Assembly (NCBI RefSeq): GCF_040732315.1
Contig: NZ_CP160388.1
Span: forward strand, 124,001 to 188,000
Source: Oryzisolibacter sp. LB2S
Lineage (GTDB): Bacteria > Pseudomonadota > Gammaproteobacteria > Burkholderiales > Burkholderiaceae_C
Direction: 5' to 3'
Length of the DNA: 64,000 bases
The notes beneath the pieces were generated by a model. That model was not told where the DNA came from and did no database searches. It worked only from the letters and a program-made list of their open reading frames with translations. The stretch's first letter is position 1. Every line of letters begins with the position of its first letter. Below are positions 41,418 to 50,314 of this stretch, one piece after another. Both the position numbers and the translations under genes were made by a program.

Positions 41418-42392
41418 TCAATCCATGGAAATCCGCGCCGACTCCGCCACGGCCTTCCAGTGGGCGGCGTCCTTTTCCACCTGGGTCTTGAAGTCACCCG
41501 GCAGCGAGCCCACGGCGATCAGGCCCATGTCGGTCAGGCGCTTGTTGAGCTCGGGCGACTGCACGATGGCGCTGATCTCGGCGCCCAGCTTGTCCACGAT
41601 GGGACGGGGCGTACTCGCGGGCACAAACATGCCGAACCAGCCATTGGCCTCGAGGCCAGGGTAGCCGGCCTCGGTCATGGTGGGCACCTGGGGCAGGGCG
41701 GGGTGGCGCTGCGCGCCCGTGATGGCCAGGATGTTGAGCTTGTCCGACTTGATGTGCGGGTAGGCCGCCGTGGCGTCCACGAAGGCCAGCGTCAGCTGCC
41801 CGCCGAGCAGGGCCGCCATCTCCGGGCCCGAGCCCTGGTAGGGGATGTGCGTGATGGCTATGCCGGCCTGCTGCTTGAAGCGCTCGCCGTTCATGTGCGA
41901 CGAGGTGGCGTTGCCATAGGTGCCGTAGTTCAGCGTGCCGGGCGCGGCGCGGGCCTTGTCGACGAACTGCGCGAGCGTTGTCACGCCCGAGTCGCGCGGC
42001 ACCATGAGCAGGTCGGCTGATTTCGCGATCTGCGACACCGGCGTGAGGTCTTCGAGCCGGTAGGGCACTTTCTTGTACAGCGCCGGTATCTGCACCACGG
42101 CCGTGATGCCCATGAGCACGGTGTAGCCGTCGCCGGGCGCCTTGGCCACGAGGTCGTTGCCCAGGATGCCGCTGGCGCCGGGCTTGTTCTCCACCACCAC
42201 GGGCTGGCCCCAGCGCTGCGACAGCTGCGTGCCGATCAGGCGCGCGATGGTGTCCGTGCCGCCGCCCGCGGGGTAGGGCACGATGAAGCGTATGGGCTTG
42301 CTCGGGTACGGCTCCTGCGCCTGTGCGCCGCCGATGGCGCAGGCGGCGGCCAGCGCGATCAGGGCCAGGGTCTTGCGTCGTGCGAATGTCAT
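41418..42392 (-). CDS. Bug-family solute-binding protein 4
   Basis: 324 residues. The signal peptide runs through LALIALAAACAIGGAQA (cleavage near 25). PSKPIRFIVPYPAGGGTDTI and VVVENKPGASGILGNDLVAK mark the family. GGAGACACATATG supports the start. It lies 23 bp after the acyl-CoA dehydrogenase stop on the same strand and 56 bp before Bug 3, so the genes are probably one operon. Confidence 0.93.
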   Translation of the reverse strand: MTFARRKTLALIALAAACAIGGAQAQEPYPSKPIRFIVPYPAGGGTDTIARLIGTQLSQRWGQPVVVENKPGASGILGNDLVAKAPGDGYTVLMGITAVVQIPALYKKVPYRLEDLTPVSQIAKSADLLMVPRDSGVTTLAQFVDKARAAPGTLNYGTYGNATSSHMNGERFKQQAGIAITHIPYQGSGPEMAALLGGQLTLAFVDATAAYPHIKSDKLNILAITGAQRHPALPQVPTMTEAGYPGLEANGWFGMFVPASTPRPIVDKLGAEISAIVQSPELNKRLTDMGLIAVGSLPGDFKTQVEKDAAHWKAVAESARISMD

Positions 42393-42415
42393 ATGTGTCT
42401 CCTTGTGTGGTCGGC

Positions 42416-43558
42416 TTACAGCGTGCGCGCGATGATCTCCTTCATGATCTCGTCGCTGCCGCCATAGATGCGCCCTATGCGCGCATCGGTCCAGGCGCGG
42501 CCCACCTGGTATTCGGTCATGTAGCCATAGCCGCCGTGCAGCTGCAGGAACTCGTCGAGCAGCTTGTTCTGGAGCTGCGTGGCGTTGAGCTTGACCATGG
42601 CCGCGCGTTCGGGCGTGAGCCGGCGCTGCAGGTGCAGGCGCATGCAGTCGTCGACGAACACGCGCAGCATGGTGGCCTGGGCCTTGGCCTCGGCGAGCTT
42701 GAAGCGCGTGTTCTGAAAGTCGAACACCGGCTGGCCGAAGGCCTTGCGCTCGCGCGTGTAGTTCACGGTCTTGTGCAGAAAGACCTCGATGGAGGCGGCC
42801 GCGCGCACGGCCACCACCAGGCGCTCCTGGGCCAGTTCCTTCATCAGGTACTTGAAGCCCATGTTCTCCTCGCCCAGCAGATTGCCCACGGGCACGCGCA
42901 CGTTGTCGAAGAACAGCTCCGAGGTGTCCTGCGCCATCAGGCCGATCTTCTCGAGCTTGCGGCCCTTGGTGAAGCCCGGTGTGCCGTCCTCCACGACGAT
43001 CAGCGACACGCCCTTGGCACCGAGCTCGGGCGCGGTTTTGCAGACCACGATGACGATCTCGCTGTTGATGCCGTTGGTGATGAAGGTCTTGCTGCCGTTG
43101 ATGACGTATTCATCGCCCTCGCGCCGCGCCGTGGTGCGCACGGACTTGAGGTCGCTGCCCGCGCCGGGCTCGGTCATGGCGATGGCGCCGATGAGCTCGC
43201 CCGCGGCCATGCGGGGCAGCCAGCGGTCCTTCTGCTCCTTGCTGCCGTAGGCGTTGATATAGGGCGCGACGATGTCCGAGTGCAGCGGAAAACCCACGCC
43301 GCTGGCGCCCGCGCGTGCAATCTCCTCGAGCAGCACGGCCGCATGGCCGAAGTCGCCGCCGCCGCCGTAGGGCTCGGGCAGCATGGGGTTGAGCAGGCCC
43401 TCGCGCCCGGCCTTGCGCCAGACCTCCTTGGGCACGATGCCATCCCTCTCCCACTGGGCGTGAAAGGGCTCGACCTCGCGCTCGAAGAAGCGCCGCGCCT
43501 GCGCGCGGAATTGTTCGTGGTCTTCGCGGTAGATGGTGCGTTCGATCAGGTCTTGCAT
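42416..43558 (-). CDS. Acyl-CoA dehydrogenase 1
   Basis: 380 residues. It introduces an alpha,beta double bond into an acyl-CoA using FAD. The N-terminal helical domain, the middle beta domain with AMTEPGAGSDLKSVRT and GSKTFITNGIN, and the C-terminal helices with LHGGYGYMTEYQVGRAWTDA are all present. The end RIGRIYGGSDEIMKEIIART is the long-chain/isovaleryl type, in which the catalytic Glu sits elsewhere than in medium-chain enzymes. GGCAGGAACG supports the ATG at 43558. Bug 4 and Bug 3 follow on the same strand. Confidence 0.94.
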   Translation of the reverse strand: MQDLIERTIYREDHEQFRAQARRFFEREVEPFHAQWERDGIVPKEVWRKAGREGLLNPMLPEPYGGGGDFGHAAVLLEEIARAGASGVGFPLHSDIVAPYINAYGSKEQKDRWLPRMAAGELIGAIAMTEPGAGSDLKSVRTTARREGDEYVINGSKTFITNGINSEIVIVVCKTAPELGAKGVSLIVVEDGTPGFTKGRKLEKIGLMAQDTSELFFDNVRVPVGNLLGEENMGFKYLMKELAQERLVVAVRAAASIEVFLHKTVNYTRERKAFGQPVFDFQNTRFKLAEAKAQATMLRVFVDDCMRLHLQRRLTPERAAMVKLNATQLQNKLLDEFLQLHGGYGYMTEYQVGRAWTDARIGRIYGGSDEIMKEIIARTL

Positions 43559-43574
43559 CGTTCCTGCCTTCGGT

Positions 43575-43635
43575 GGTTTGAATGAAATCGGGCTCCAGCA
43601 CTTGTCCAACAAGCGCTGGCAGCTATTGTTTTAAG
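43575..43635. repeat. Dispersed repeat family A, copy 7
   Basis: CTCCAGCACTTGTCC then AACAAGCGCTGGCAGCTATTG. The arms CAGCxCTTGT and ACAAGCGCTG form a hairpin. It supplies the stop codon of the synthetase gene to its right. Confidence 0.9.
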
Positions 43636-45178
43636 AGTTGCGCAGCGCAAACCCCGCCTGCGGCTGGTCGCGAAAGCGTTCTTTGAGCTCGCGCCGCAGC
43701 AGCTTGCCTGTCGCAAGGCGCGGCAGCTCGTCCACGAACACCATGCGCTGGGGCAGCTTCAGGCGCGCGAGTACCTCGGCGGCGCTCGCGGCAATGGCGC
43801 GGGCCGTGTCCTGCGTGGCGTCCGAGCCCGGCCGCAGCACCACGGCCGCGAGCGGCACCTCGCCCAGGTCGCCATGGGGCACGCCGACCACGGCCACCTC
43901 CAGCACGGCGCCGTGGCGCGCGAGCGCGTTTTCGATCTCCTGCGGGTAGAGGTTCACGCCGCCCGACAGGATCAGGTCGGCGCGCCGGTCGCTCAAGAAA
44001 AGATAGCCCTCGGCGTCCACATGGCCGATGTCGCCATAGCTGACCCAGCCGCGGTCGTTGATGGCCTGGCGCGTCTTTTCGGGGTCGTTCAGGTAGCTGA
44101 AGCTTCCGCCGCCCTCGAAGAACACCTGGCCGATCTCGCCCGCGGGCAGCTCCCGGCCCTGGTCGTCCACGATGTGCAGCCGGCCCGTGGTCGCGCGCCC
44201 CACGGAGCCCGGCCGCCGGCGCCATTCGGCGGAGTCGATCATGGTCGTGCCGCAGCCCTCGGAGCCCGCGTAGTACTCGAGCAGGATGTCGCCCCACCAG
44301 TCGAGCATGGCGCGCTTGACATCCACCGGGCAGGGCGCGGCCGCGTGGATGGCCATGCGCAGGCTCGACAGGTCGTGGCGCGCGCGCACCTCGGCGGGCA
44401 GGGCGAGCAGGCGCGAGAACATGGTCGGCACCCACTGGCTGTGCGTGACGCGGTGGAGCTCCACCAGGGCCAGCGCGCGCTCGGCGTCGAAGCGCTCCAT
44501 CACCACCACCTGGCCGCCCATCTCGAGCACGCGCAGGCTGTAGCGCAGCGGCGCCGCGTGATAGAGCGGTGCGGGCGAGAGGTAGACCGTGTCCTCGCCC
44601 AGGCCCAGAAGCCGCGCCGAGGCCAGCGCCTCGGGGTCGCATTGCCCGCGCAGCGCGGCCGGCCACAGGGGCTTGAGCACGCCCTTGGGCCGCCCCGTCG
44701 TGCCCGAGGAATAGAGCAGGTCGCGCCCTATCGGCCGGTCGGAAAAGTCCACGGGCGCGCCGTGCAGGGCGGCCAGCGCCGCATGCAGCGATGCGGCCTG
44801 GGCTGTCGCCTCGTCCACCGTCCAGCAGGGCAGGGTCACGCCGGCGAGCTGCGGCAGGGTCTTGGTGGAGGCCACCACCAGGCGCGCGCCGCTGTCGGCC
44901 ACGATGTAGGCCACCTCGTCGGCCGTCAGATGGGTGCTGAGCACGGCGGCATACAGGCCGGCCCGGCGCGCGGCCAGGGCCAGGGCCAGGATCTCGACGC
45001 GGTTTTCCAGCAGCACGGCAAAGCGCTCGCCCGCGGCCAGCCCCTGGGCCGCGAGCCACTGGGCCATGCGCTCGGCCATCTGTGCCAGCGCACCGGCGCC
45101 ATGGCACTGGCCCTGATCGGCCATGACCACGACCGTGCGATCGGGGGCCGCTGCGGCGCGGCCGAAGAAATCCTGCAT
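43631..45178 (-). CDS. Acyl-CoA synthetase (AMP-forming) 2
   Basis: 515 residues. The P-loop LLYSSGTTGRPKGV, YYAGSEGCGTTM, the hinge and C-terminal Lys in RLATGKLLRRELKERF identify the family. The start at 45178 (MQDFFGRAAAAPDRT) aligns with usual N-termini; the ribosome-binding site (GACAGGC) is weak. The stop codon lies in repeat A. It is divergent from the thiolase gene at 45386 and upstream of the acyl-CoA dehydrogenase on the same strand, which suggests joint use in one degradation route. Confidence 0.9.
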   Translation of the reverse strand: MQDFFGRAAAAPDRTVVVMADQGQCHGAGALAQMAERMAQWLAAQGLAAGERFAVLLENRVEILALALAARRAGLYAAVLSTHLTADEVAYIVADSGARLVVASTKTLPQLAGVTLPCWTVDEATAQAASLHAALAALHGAPVDFSDRPIGRDLLYSSGTTGRPKGVLKPLWPAALRGQCDPEALASARLLGLGEDTVYLSPAPLYHAAPLRYSLRVLEMGGQVVVMERFDAERALALVELHRVTHSQWVPTMFSRLLALPAEVRARHDLSSLRMAIHAAAPCPVDVKRAMLDWWGDILLEYYAGSEGCGTTMIDSAEWRRRPGSVGRATTGRLHIVDDQGRELPAGEIGQVFFEGGGSFSYLNDPEKTRQAINDRGWVSYGDIGHVDAEGYLFLSDRRADLILSGGVNLYPQEIENALARHGAVLEVAVVGVPHGDLGEVPLAAVVLRPGSDATQDTARAIAASAAEVLARLKLPQRMVFVDELPRLATGKLLRRELKERFRDQPQAGFALRNS

Positions 45179-45385
45179 GCCTGTCACCCGTGGTGTGCAC
45201 GGCGCCGCCGGGATGGCTGCGCCGTGTGAATTGCGAAATGCGAGTCTCACAATTCCAATGTGTGATCGGATTTTTTCAGGCGATGGATCCGGAAAACATC
45301 GGGTAAACACGCTCTTAAGCAGATGCGAACGGCCAAAAAATCACTATTAATGGATCATTCGTTTCATTAAACGCATGGAGTGCCT

Positions 45386-46567
45386 ATGAAAAATCCCGTC
45401 ATCGTCGATGCCATCCGCAGTCCCATGGCCCGCGCCAAGCCCGATGGCGCCTTGGCCGAGGTGCATCCCGTGGATCTGCTGTCCCAGGTGCTGCAGCAGC
45501 TGGTGGAGCGCAACCGTATCGACCCCGGCCAGGTCGACGACGTGATCTGCGGCTGCGTGAGCCAGGCCGGCGAGCAGGCCGGCACGCCCGGGCGCCTGGC
45601 CTGGCTGGCCGCGGGCCTGCCCACGCATGTGCCCTCAACCACCATTGACCGCAAATGCGGCTCGAGCCAGCAGGCCGTGCACTTCGCGGCCCAGGCCATC
45701 ATGGCCGGCACGCAGGACATCGTCATCGCCTGCGGCGTGGAGAGCATGAGCCGCGTGCCCATGGGGAGCTCCCGCATGGGCAAGAACACCACCGGCGCGC
45801 GCTTCGATGCGCGCTATGCGCCCGGCCTCGTGGGCCAAGGCGTGTCGGCCGACCTGGTGGCGGCCAAGTGGGGGCTGTCCCGCACGACACTCGACAGCTA
45901 CGCCGCGCGCTCGCACCAGCGGGCCGCGGCCGCGCAGTCCGCGGGCCGTTTTGCGCGCGAGATCGTGGGCATTGACGCGCCCGCGGGCCGCGTGACGGCT
46001 GACGAGACCATTCGCCCCAGCACCACGGTGGAAAAGCTTGCCGGCCTCAAGGCCGTGTTCGAGAGCGAAGAACTGTCGGCGCGCTTCCCGCAGATTGCCT
46101 GGAGCACCACGGCCGGCAATGCCTCGCAGATGACCGACGGCGCGGCCGCCATGCTGATCATGAGCGAGGAGCGCGCGCTGCAGCTGGGGTTGAGGCCGCG
46201 CGCGCGCTTCGTGGCCTTCGACGTGGTGGGCGACGACCCGCTGTACATGCTCACCGCGCCGATTCCAGCCACCCAGCGCGTGCTGGCCAAGGCCGGGATG
46301 AAGCTGGACGACATCCACCACTACGAGATCAACGAGGCCTTCGCCAGCGTGCCCCTGGCCTGGCAGAAGGAATTGAAGGCCGACGGCGAGCGCCTGAACC
46401 CGCGCGGCGGCGCCATTGCTCTGGGCCACCCGCTGGGCGCGTCGGGCATACGCCTTATGACCACCATGCTGCACGCGCTCGAAGACAGCGGCCAGCGCTA
46501 CGGCCTGCAGTCCATGTGCGAGGCCGGCGGCATGGCCAATGCGACGGTGATCGAGGTTTTGCGCTGA
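45386..46567 (+). CDS. Acetyl-CoA acyltransferase (thiolase)
   Basis: 393 residues. It cleaves 3-ketoacyl-CoA with CoA to acetyl-CoA. The nucleophile Cys is in TIDRKCGSSQQAV (about 90), His in EINEAFASV-region and GGAIALGHPLGASG, and the second Cys in SMCEAGGMANA (CEAGG where CxGGG is usual). GGAG precedes the ATG at 45386. It leads a plus-strand series with a short-chain dehydrogenase and Bug 5. Confidence 0.94.
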   Translation: MKNPVIVDAIRSPMARAKPDGALAEVHPVDLLSQVLQQLVERNRIDPGQVDDVICGCVSQAGEQAGTPGRLAWLAAGLPTHVPSTTIDRKCGSSQQAVHFAAQAIMAGTQDIVIACGVESMSRVPMGSSRMGKNTTGARFDARYAPGLVGQGVSADLVAAKWGLSRTTLDSYAARSHQRAAAAQSAGRFAREIVGIDAPAGRVTADETIRPSTTVEKLAGLKAVFESEELSARFPQIAWSTTAGNASQMTDGAAAMLIMSEERALQLGLRPRARFVAFDVVGDDPLYMLTAPIPATQRVLAKAGMKLDDIHHYEINEAFASVPLAWQKELKADGERLNPRGGAIALGHPLGASGIRLMTTMLHALEDSGQRYGLQSMCEAGGMANATVIEVLR

Positions 46568-46593
46568 GCCTCGGCACCGCGAGCCACTACCGC

Positions 46594-46700
46594 CGTCATT
46601 CCCGCGCCGCACAGCCACTACCACCGTCATTCCCGCGAAAGCGGGAATCCATGGGGCGGCGCAGAGGCTGGATTCCCGCGTTCGCGGGAATGACGGGGCA
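46594..46700. repeat. Repeat family C, compound copy
   Basis: One partial unit (CCGTCATTCCCGCG), then CCGTCATTCCCGCGAAAGCG with GGGAATCCA, a 20-bp centre, and an inverted unit TGGATTCCCGCGTTCGCGGG ending AATGACGG. The two complete units form a head-to-head pair. Confidence 0.9.
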
Positions 46701-46749
46701 GGGCAGCGCATCGCGGCTGCATCAAGAACCAGACACACAAGGAGAACCC

Positions 46750-47517
46750 ATGAAACTGCAACAAGGAATGACCGTCCTCGTCACCGGCGGTGTCTCGGGC
46801 CTGGGCGAGGCCACGGCCATTGCCCTGCTCGAGCGCGGCCTGAACGTCGTCGCCGTGGACCTCAACGACGAGCGCGGCCAGGCGATGGAGCAAAGGTATG
46901 TGGGCCGCCTGCGCTACGTGAAGGCCGACGTCTCTGATGAGACCCAGATGCAGCAGGCGATCGCAGCGGCAGAAGACATGGGCAATTTCCGCGCCCTGGT
47001 GCACTGCGCGGGAATAGGCGGCCCGGTGCGCCTGATCGAAAAGGACGGCAGCCCGGGGTCGCTCGAGAAGTTCGTCAACATCATCCGCGTCAACCAGATC
47101 GGCACCTTCAACACGCTGCGCCTGGCGGCCGTGGCCATGGCGAAGAACGAGCCCATAGACGGCGAGCGCGGCGCCTGCGTGCTCACCGCCTCGGTGGCGG
47201 GCTACGAGGGGCAGATCGGCCAGATTCCCTATGCCTCGTCCAAGGCCGGCGTGATCGGCATGACCATCGTCGCCGCGCGCGACCTGGCGACCAAGTTCAT
47301 CCGCGTCTGCACCATCGCGCCGGGCCTGTTCGACACGCCCATCCTGGCCAAGCTGCCCGACGAGATCCGTCAGTCGCTGGCCGCCTCCGTGCCCAACCCG
47401 GCGCGCCTGGGCCACCCCAGCGAATACGCGATGACCGCTCTGCACATCCTGGAGAACCCCATGCTCAACGGCGAGACCATCCGCCTCGATGGCGCGATTC
47501 GCATGCAGCCGCGCTGA
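46750..47517 (+). CDS. Short-chain dehydrogenase, 3-hydroxyacyl-CoA dehydrogenase type 2-like
   Basis: 255 residues. Rossmann loop VTGGVSGLGEATAIAL, Asn in HCAGIGG, Ser in LTASVAGYEGQIGQ and the YASSK pair (Tyr, Lys) are present. The segment CTIAPGLFDTPILAKLPDEI is characteristic of HSD10-type enzymes, which oxidise 3-hydroxyacyl-CoA. It would supply the ketoacyl-CoA for the thiolase upstream. GGAGAACCC supports the start. Confidence 0.92.
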   Translation: MKLQQGMTVLVTGGVSGLGEATAIALLERGLNVVAVDLNDERGQAMEQRYVGRLRYVKADVSDETQMQQAIAAAEDMGNFRALVHCAGIGGPVRLIEKDGSPGSLEKFVNIIRVNQIGTFNTLRLAAVAMAKNEPIDGERGACVLTASVAGYEGQIGQIPYASSKAGVIGMTIVAARDLATKFIRVCTIAPGLFDTPILAKLPDEIRQSLAASVPNPARLGHPSEYAMTALHILENPMLNGETIRLDGAIRMQPR

Positions 47518-47604
47518 CAGGCAGTGAACGGCCGGGGCGCCGGTGCAGCCGAGGCGGACTCGGGAATTGGTTTTGACGACAAGCAACAAGGGGAGACAAA
47601 CACC

Positions 47605-48597
47605 ATGCCACATCCGTTGACCCGGCGCCGCGCCATCGGCGCACTTGGTGCCCTGGGCGCCATGGGTTCAGGCCTTGGCGGGGGCGCCTGGGCGCAGGAC
47701 CATGCCACCGCCTACCCGAGCAAGCCAATCCGCCTCGTCGTGCCGTTTCCCGCGGGTGGCGCCACCGATGTGCTGGCGCGGCATGTCGCCAAGGGCCTGC
47801 AGCAGAGCTGGGGCCAGCCCGTGGTCGTGGACAACAAGCCTGGCGCGGGCGGCATCCTCGGCACCAAGACCGTCATAGGCTCGGCGCCCGACGGGCATAC
47901 GCTGCTCGTGCACCTGGCCTCGGTGCTGCAGCAGCCCCACCTGCGCCCGAGCAGGCCGTATTCCATGGCCGATCTGGCGCCCATCACCAGCCTGGTGCGC
48001 GGTCAGCTCACGCTGGCGGTGCAGAAGGACCTTGGCGTGAACACGCTCGACGAGTTCATCGCCCTGGTGCGCAAGAACCCCGGCAAGTACAGCCTGGCCA
48101 ACTATGGTCCGGGCACCACGCCGCATCTGCAGGGCCTGATGTTCGCGCGCCAGGCGGGGCTGGAGATCACGCCCGTGGCCTTCCAGGGCGGCGCGCCGCT
48201 GCTGGTGGCGCTCAAGGGCAACCATGTGTCGGCCGGCCTGCTCGACGTGGCGGCGCTGCGGTCGCTGGGTGATGCGGTCCGGCTCGTGGCCACCAGCGGC
48301 CGCCAGCGCTGGCCCAGCCTGCCCGATGTGCCGACCTTTGCCGAAAAGGGCTTTCACTCGCTCGACGCCGAGGGCTGGATAGGCCTGTTTGCGCCGGCCG
48401 CGACGCCCGAGGCCATTCAGCAAAAGCTCAACCGCGAGGTCGCGCGCATCCTGCGCACGCCCGAGCTGACCTCGGCCATCGAGGCCATCGACATGGTTGC
48501 CGTGGGCAACGACCTGCAGGCCTACCGCCGCCAGGTGCAGGCCGACGATGCGCTGTACGCGCGCATCATCCAGGAAACCGGCGTGCGGCTGGACTGA
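47605..48597 (+). CDS. Bug-family solute-binding protein 5
   Basis: 330 residues. A Tat-like leader (TRRRAIGALGALGAMGSGLG) ends at AWA. YPSKPIRLVVPFPAGGATDV and VVDNKPGAGGILGTKTVIGS mark the family. GGGGAGAC lies upstream. A synthetase gene starts nine bases after the stop, again pairing a binding protein with CoA activation. Confidence 0.93.
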   Translation: MPHPLTRRRAIGALGALGAMGSGLGGGAWAQDHATAYPSKPIRLVVPFPAGGATDVLARHVAKGLQQSWGQPVVVDNKPGAGGILGTKTVIGSAPDGHTLLVHLASVLQQPHLRPSRPYSMADLAPITSLVRGQLTLAVQKDLGVNTLDEFIALVRKNPGKYSLANYGPGTTPHLQGLMFARQAGLEITPVAFQGGAPLLVALKGNHVSAGLLDVAALRSLGDAVRLVATSGRQRWPSLPDVPTFAEKGFHSLDAEGWIGLFAPAATPEAIQQKLNREVARILRTPELTSAIEAIDMVAVGNDLQAYRRQVQADDALYARIIQETGVRLD

Positions 48598-48606
48598 AGG
48601 CGCGCC

Positions 48607-50151
48607 GTGCAGATCTATCTGACCCAGGGCCTGCACCGCGCGCTGCAGCAGCACCCGCATCGCCTGGCCACGCTCTGCGGCGCGCGCCGGCAGGACTGGC
48701 GCACGCTGGTCGCGCGCGTGGCGCGTCTGGCGGCCGTGCTGCGCGCGGCGGGCCTGCAGCCGGGCGAGCGCGTGGCCCTGCTCGCGCACAACAGCGACCA
48801 CAGCGTCGAGGCCTTTCTCGCCACCTGGTGGGCCGGCGCTGTCATCTGCCCGCTCAACACGCGCTGGAGCGGCGCCGAGATGGCGCATGCGCTGCGGGAT
48901 GTGCAGCCGCGCCTGCTGCTCGCCGATGCGGCCTGCGCCGATGCTGCCGATGAGCTGCTGCGCAATGCCACGCCCGCTCTGCCTTGCATGTTCCTGGGCA
49001 CGGGCCAGGCGCCCGAGGGCATGCCTGCCACCGAGGCACTGCTGGCTGCCGCCGAGCCGCTGGAGGATGAGCGCCACGGCGGCGACGCGCTGGCCGTCAT
49101 CCTGTTCACGGGCGGCACCACGGGCTTTCCCAAGGGCGTGATGCTGTCGCACGCCAACCTCTGGTCGGCCACCACGGCGCGGCTGGCGCAGATGGCGGGA
49201 ACTGGCACATCGTTGCTCGCCACGCCGCTGTTTCACGTGGCTGGTCTGGGGCGGCTGGTGGGGCAGATCGTGCAGGGCAGCAGCTGCGTGATCGAAACCC
49301 AGTTCCGCCCCGACCGCGTGCTGGCCGCGATTGCCGAGCATGGGGTCAGCGAGATCATGCTCGTGCCCAGCATGCTGCAGATGCTGCTGGACGCGCCGGA
49401 CTTCGACGCCGCGCGTCTGGCGTCGCTCAGGCGCATCGTGCATGGCGCGGCGCCCATGCCGCAGGCCCTGCTGCTGCGCGCCATGCAGGCCCTGCCGCAG
49501 GTGGAGTTCGCCGCGGCCTACGGCATGACCGAGACCGCCGCCAGCGCCAGCTTGAACGGCCCCTACACCCTGGCCAACCATGGCGCGCATCTGGCGCATT
49601 TGACCTCGGTGGGCCGCGCGAGCTGGGGCTGCGAGCTGCGCATCGCCGGACCCGATGGCGCGGCGCTGCCCGTGGGGCAGGTGGGCGAGATCTGCGTGCG
49701 CGGCCCGAGCGTGATGCTGGGCTACTGGCGCCAACCCGAGGCCACGGCCCAGGTGCTGCGGGACGGATGGATGCACACCGGCGACGGCGGCTACATGGAC
49801 GAGGACGGCCATGTGCACCTGGTCGATCGCCTCAAGGACATGATCATCAGCGGCGGCGAGAACGTGTACTCGCTGGAGGTCGAATCCGCGCTCATGCGCC
49901 ACCCTGCAGTGGCGCTGTGCGCCGTGGTCGGCGTGCCCGACGCGCAATGGGGCGAGGCCGTCCATGCCGCCGTGGTGCTGCGCCCCGAACAAACCGCCAC
50001 GCCCGAGGCGCTGCGCGCACATGCGCGCGCCCAGCTCGCGGGCTTCAAATGCCCGCGCGTGGTGCATGTGCTCGATGCCCTGCCGCTGTCGCCCACCGGC
50101 AAGGTGCTGAAGAACCGCCTGCGCGAGCAGCTGGCCAGCCCCAGCCATTGA
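48607..50151 (+). CDS. Acyl-CoA synthetase (AMP-forming) 3
   Basis: 514 residues from a GTG start. P-loop VILFTGGTTGFPKGVMLSH, AYGMTETAA, DGWMHTGDGGYMDEDG, and Lys in LSPTGKVLKNRLRE. The chain is shorter than fatty-acid synthetases and resembles enzymes for branched or cyclic acids. Nine bases after Bug 5, so in its operon. The GTG start has AAGGCGC upstream. Confidence 0.9.
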   Translation: MQIYLTQGLHRALQQHPHRLATLCGARRQDWRTLVARVARLAAVLRAAGLQPGERVALLAHNSDHSVEAFLATWWAGAVICPLNTRWSGAEMAHALRDVQPRLLLADAACADAADELLRNATPALPCMFLGTGQAPEGMPATEALLAAAEPLEDERHGGDALAVILFTGGTTGFPKGVMLSHANLWSATTARLAQMAGTGTSLLATPLFHVAGLGRLVGQIVQGSSCVIETQFRPDRVLAAIAEHGVSEIMLVPSMLQMLLDAPDFDAARLASLRRIVHGAAPMPQALLLRAMQALPQVEFAAAYGMTETAASASLNGPYTLANHGAHLAHLTSVGRASWGCELRIAGPDGAALPVGQVGEICVRGPSVMLGYWRQPEATAQVLRDGWMHTGDGGYMDEDGHVHLVDRLKDMIISGGENVYSLEVESALMRHPAVALCAVVGVPDAQWGEAVHAAVVLRPEQTATPEALRAHARAQLAGFKCPRVVHVLDALPLSPTGKVLKNRLREQLASPSH

Positions 50152-50314
50152 ACCTAGACACTGCAGTTGACCGCTGACAACCCTTGGGAATGCCGCATGA
50201 ACTCAGACCTTGCGCCACTTCGGAATGTTCACCTTCTGGGTGAGGGCGCTATGCCCCTGCCAGCACCGCGCTCGGCGCGGCAGGTGGGTTGACGCAAACG
50301 ATGGGAGCAGACGG

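Noticed and set aside
36311..42392. A complete tripartite tricarboxylate transporter
   Set aside because: Only binding proteins were found; no gene resembles the 4-helix TctB or 12-helix TctA.
46594..46700. Family C repeats as CRISPR or simple terminators
   Set aside because: Copies are scattered singly or as inverted pairs with no regular spacers. Several lie between divergent genes, where terminators make no sense.
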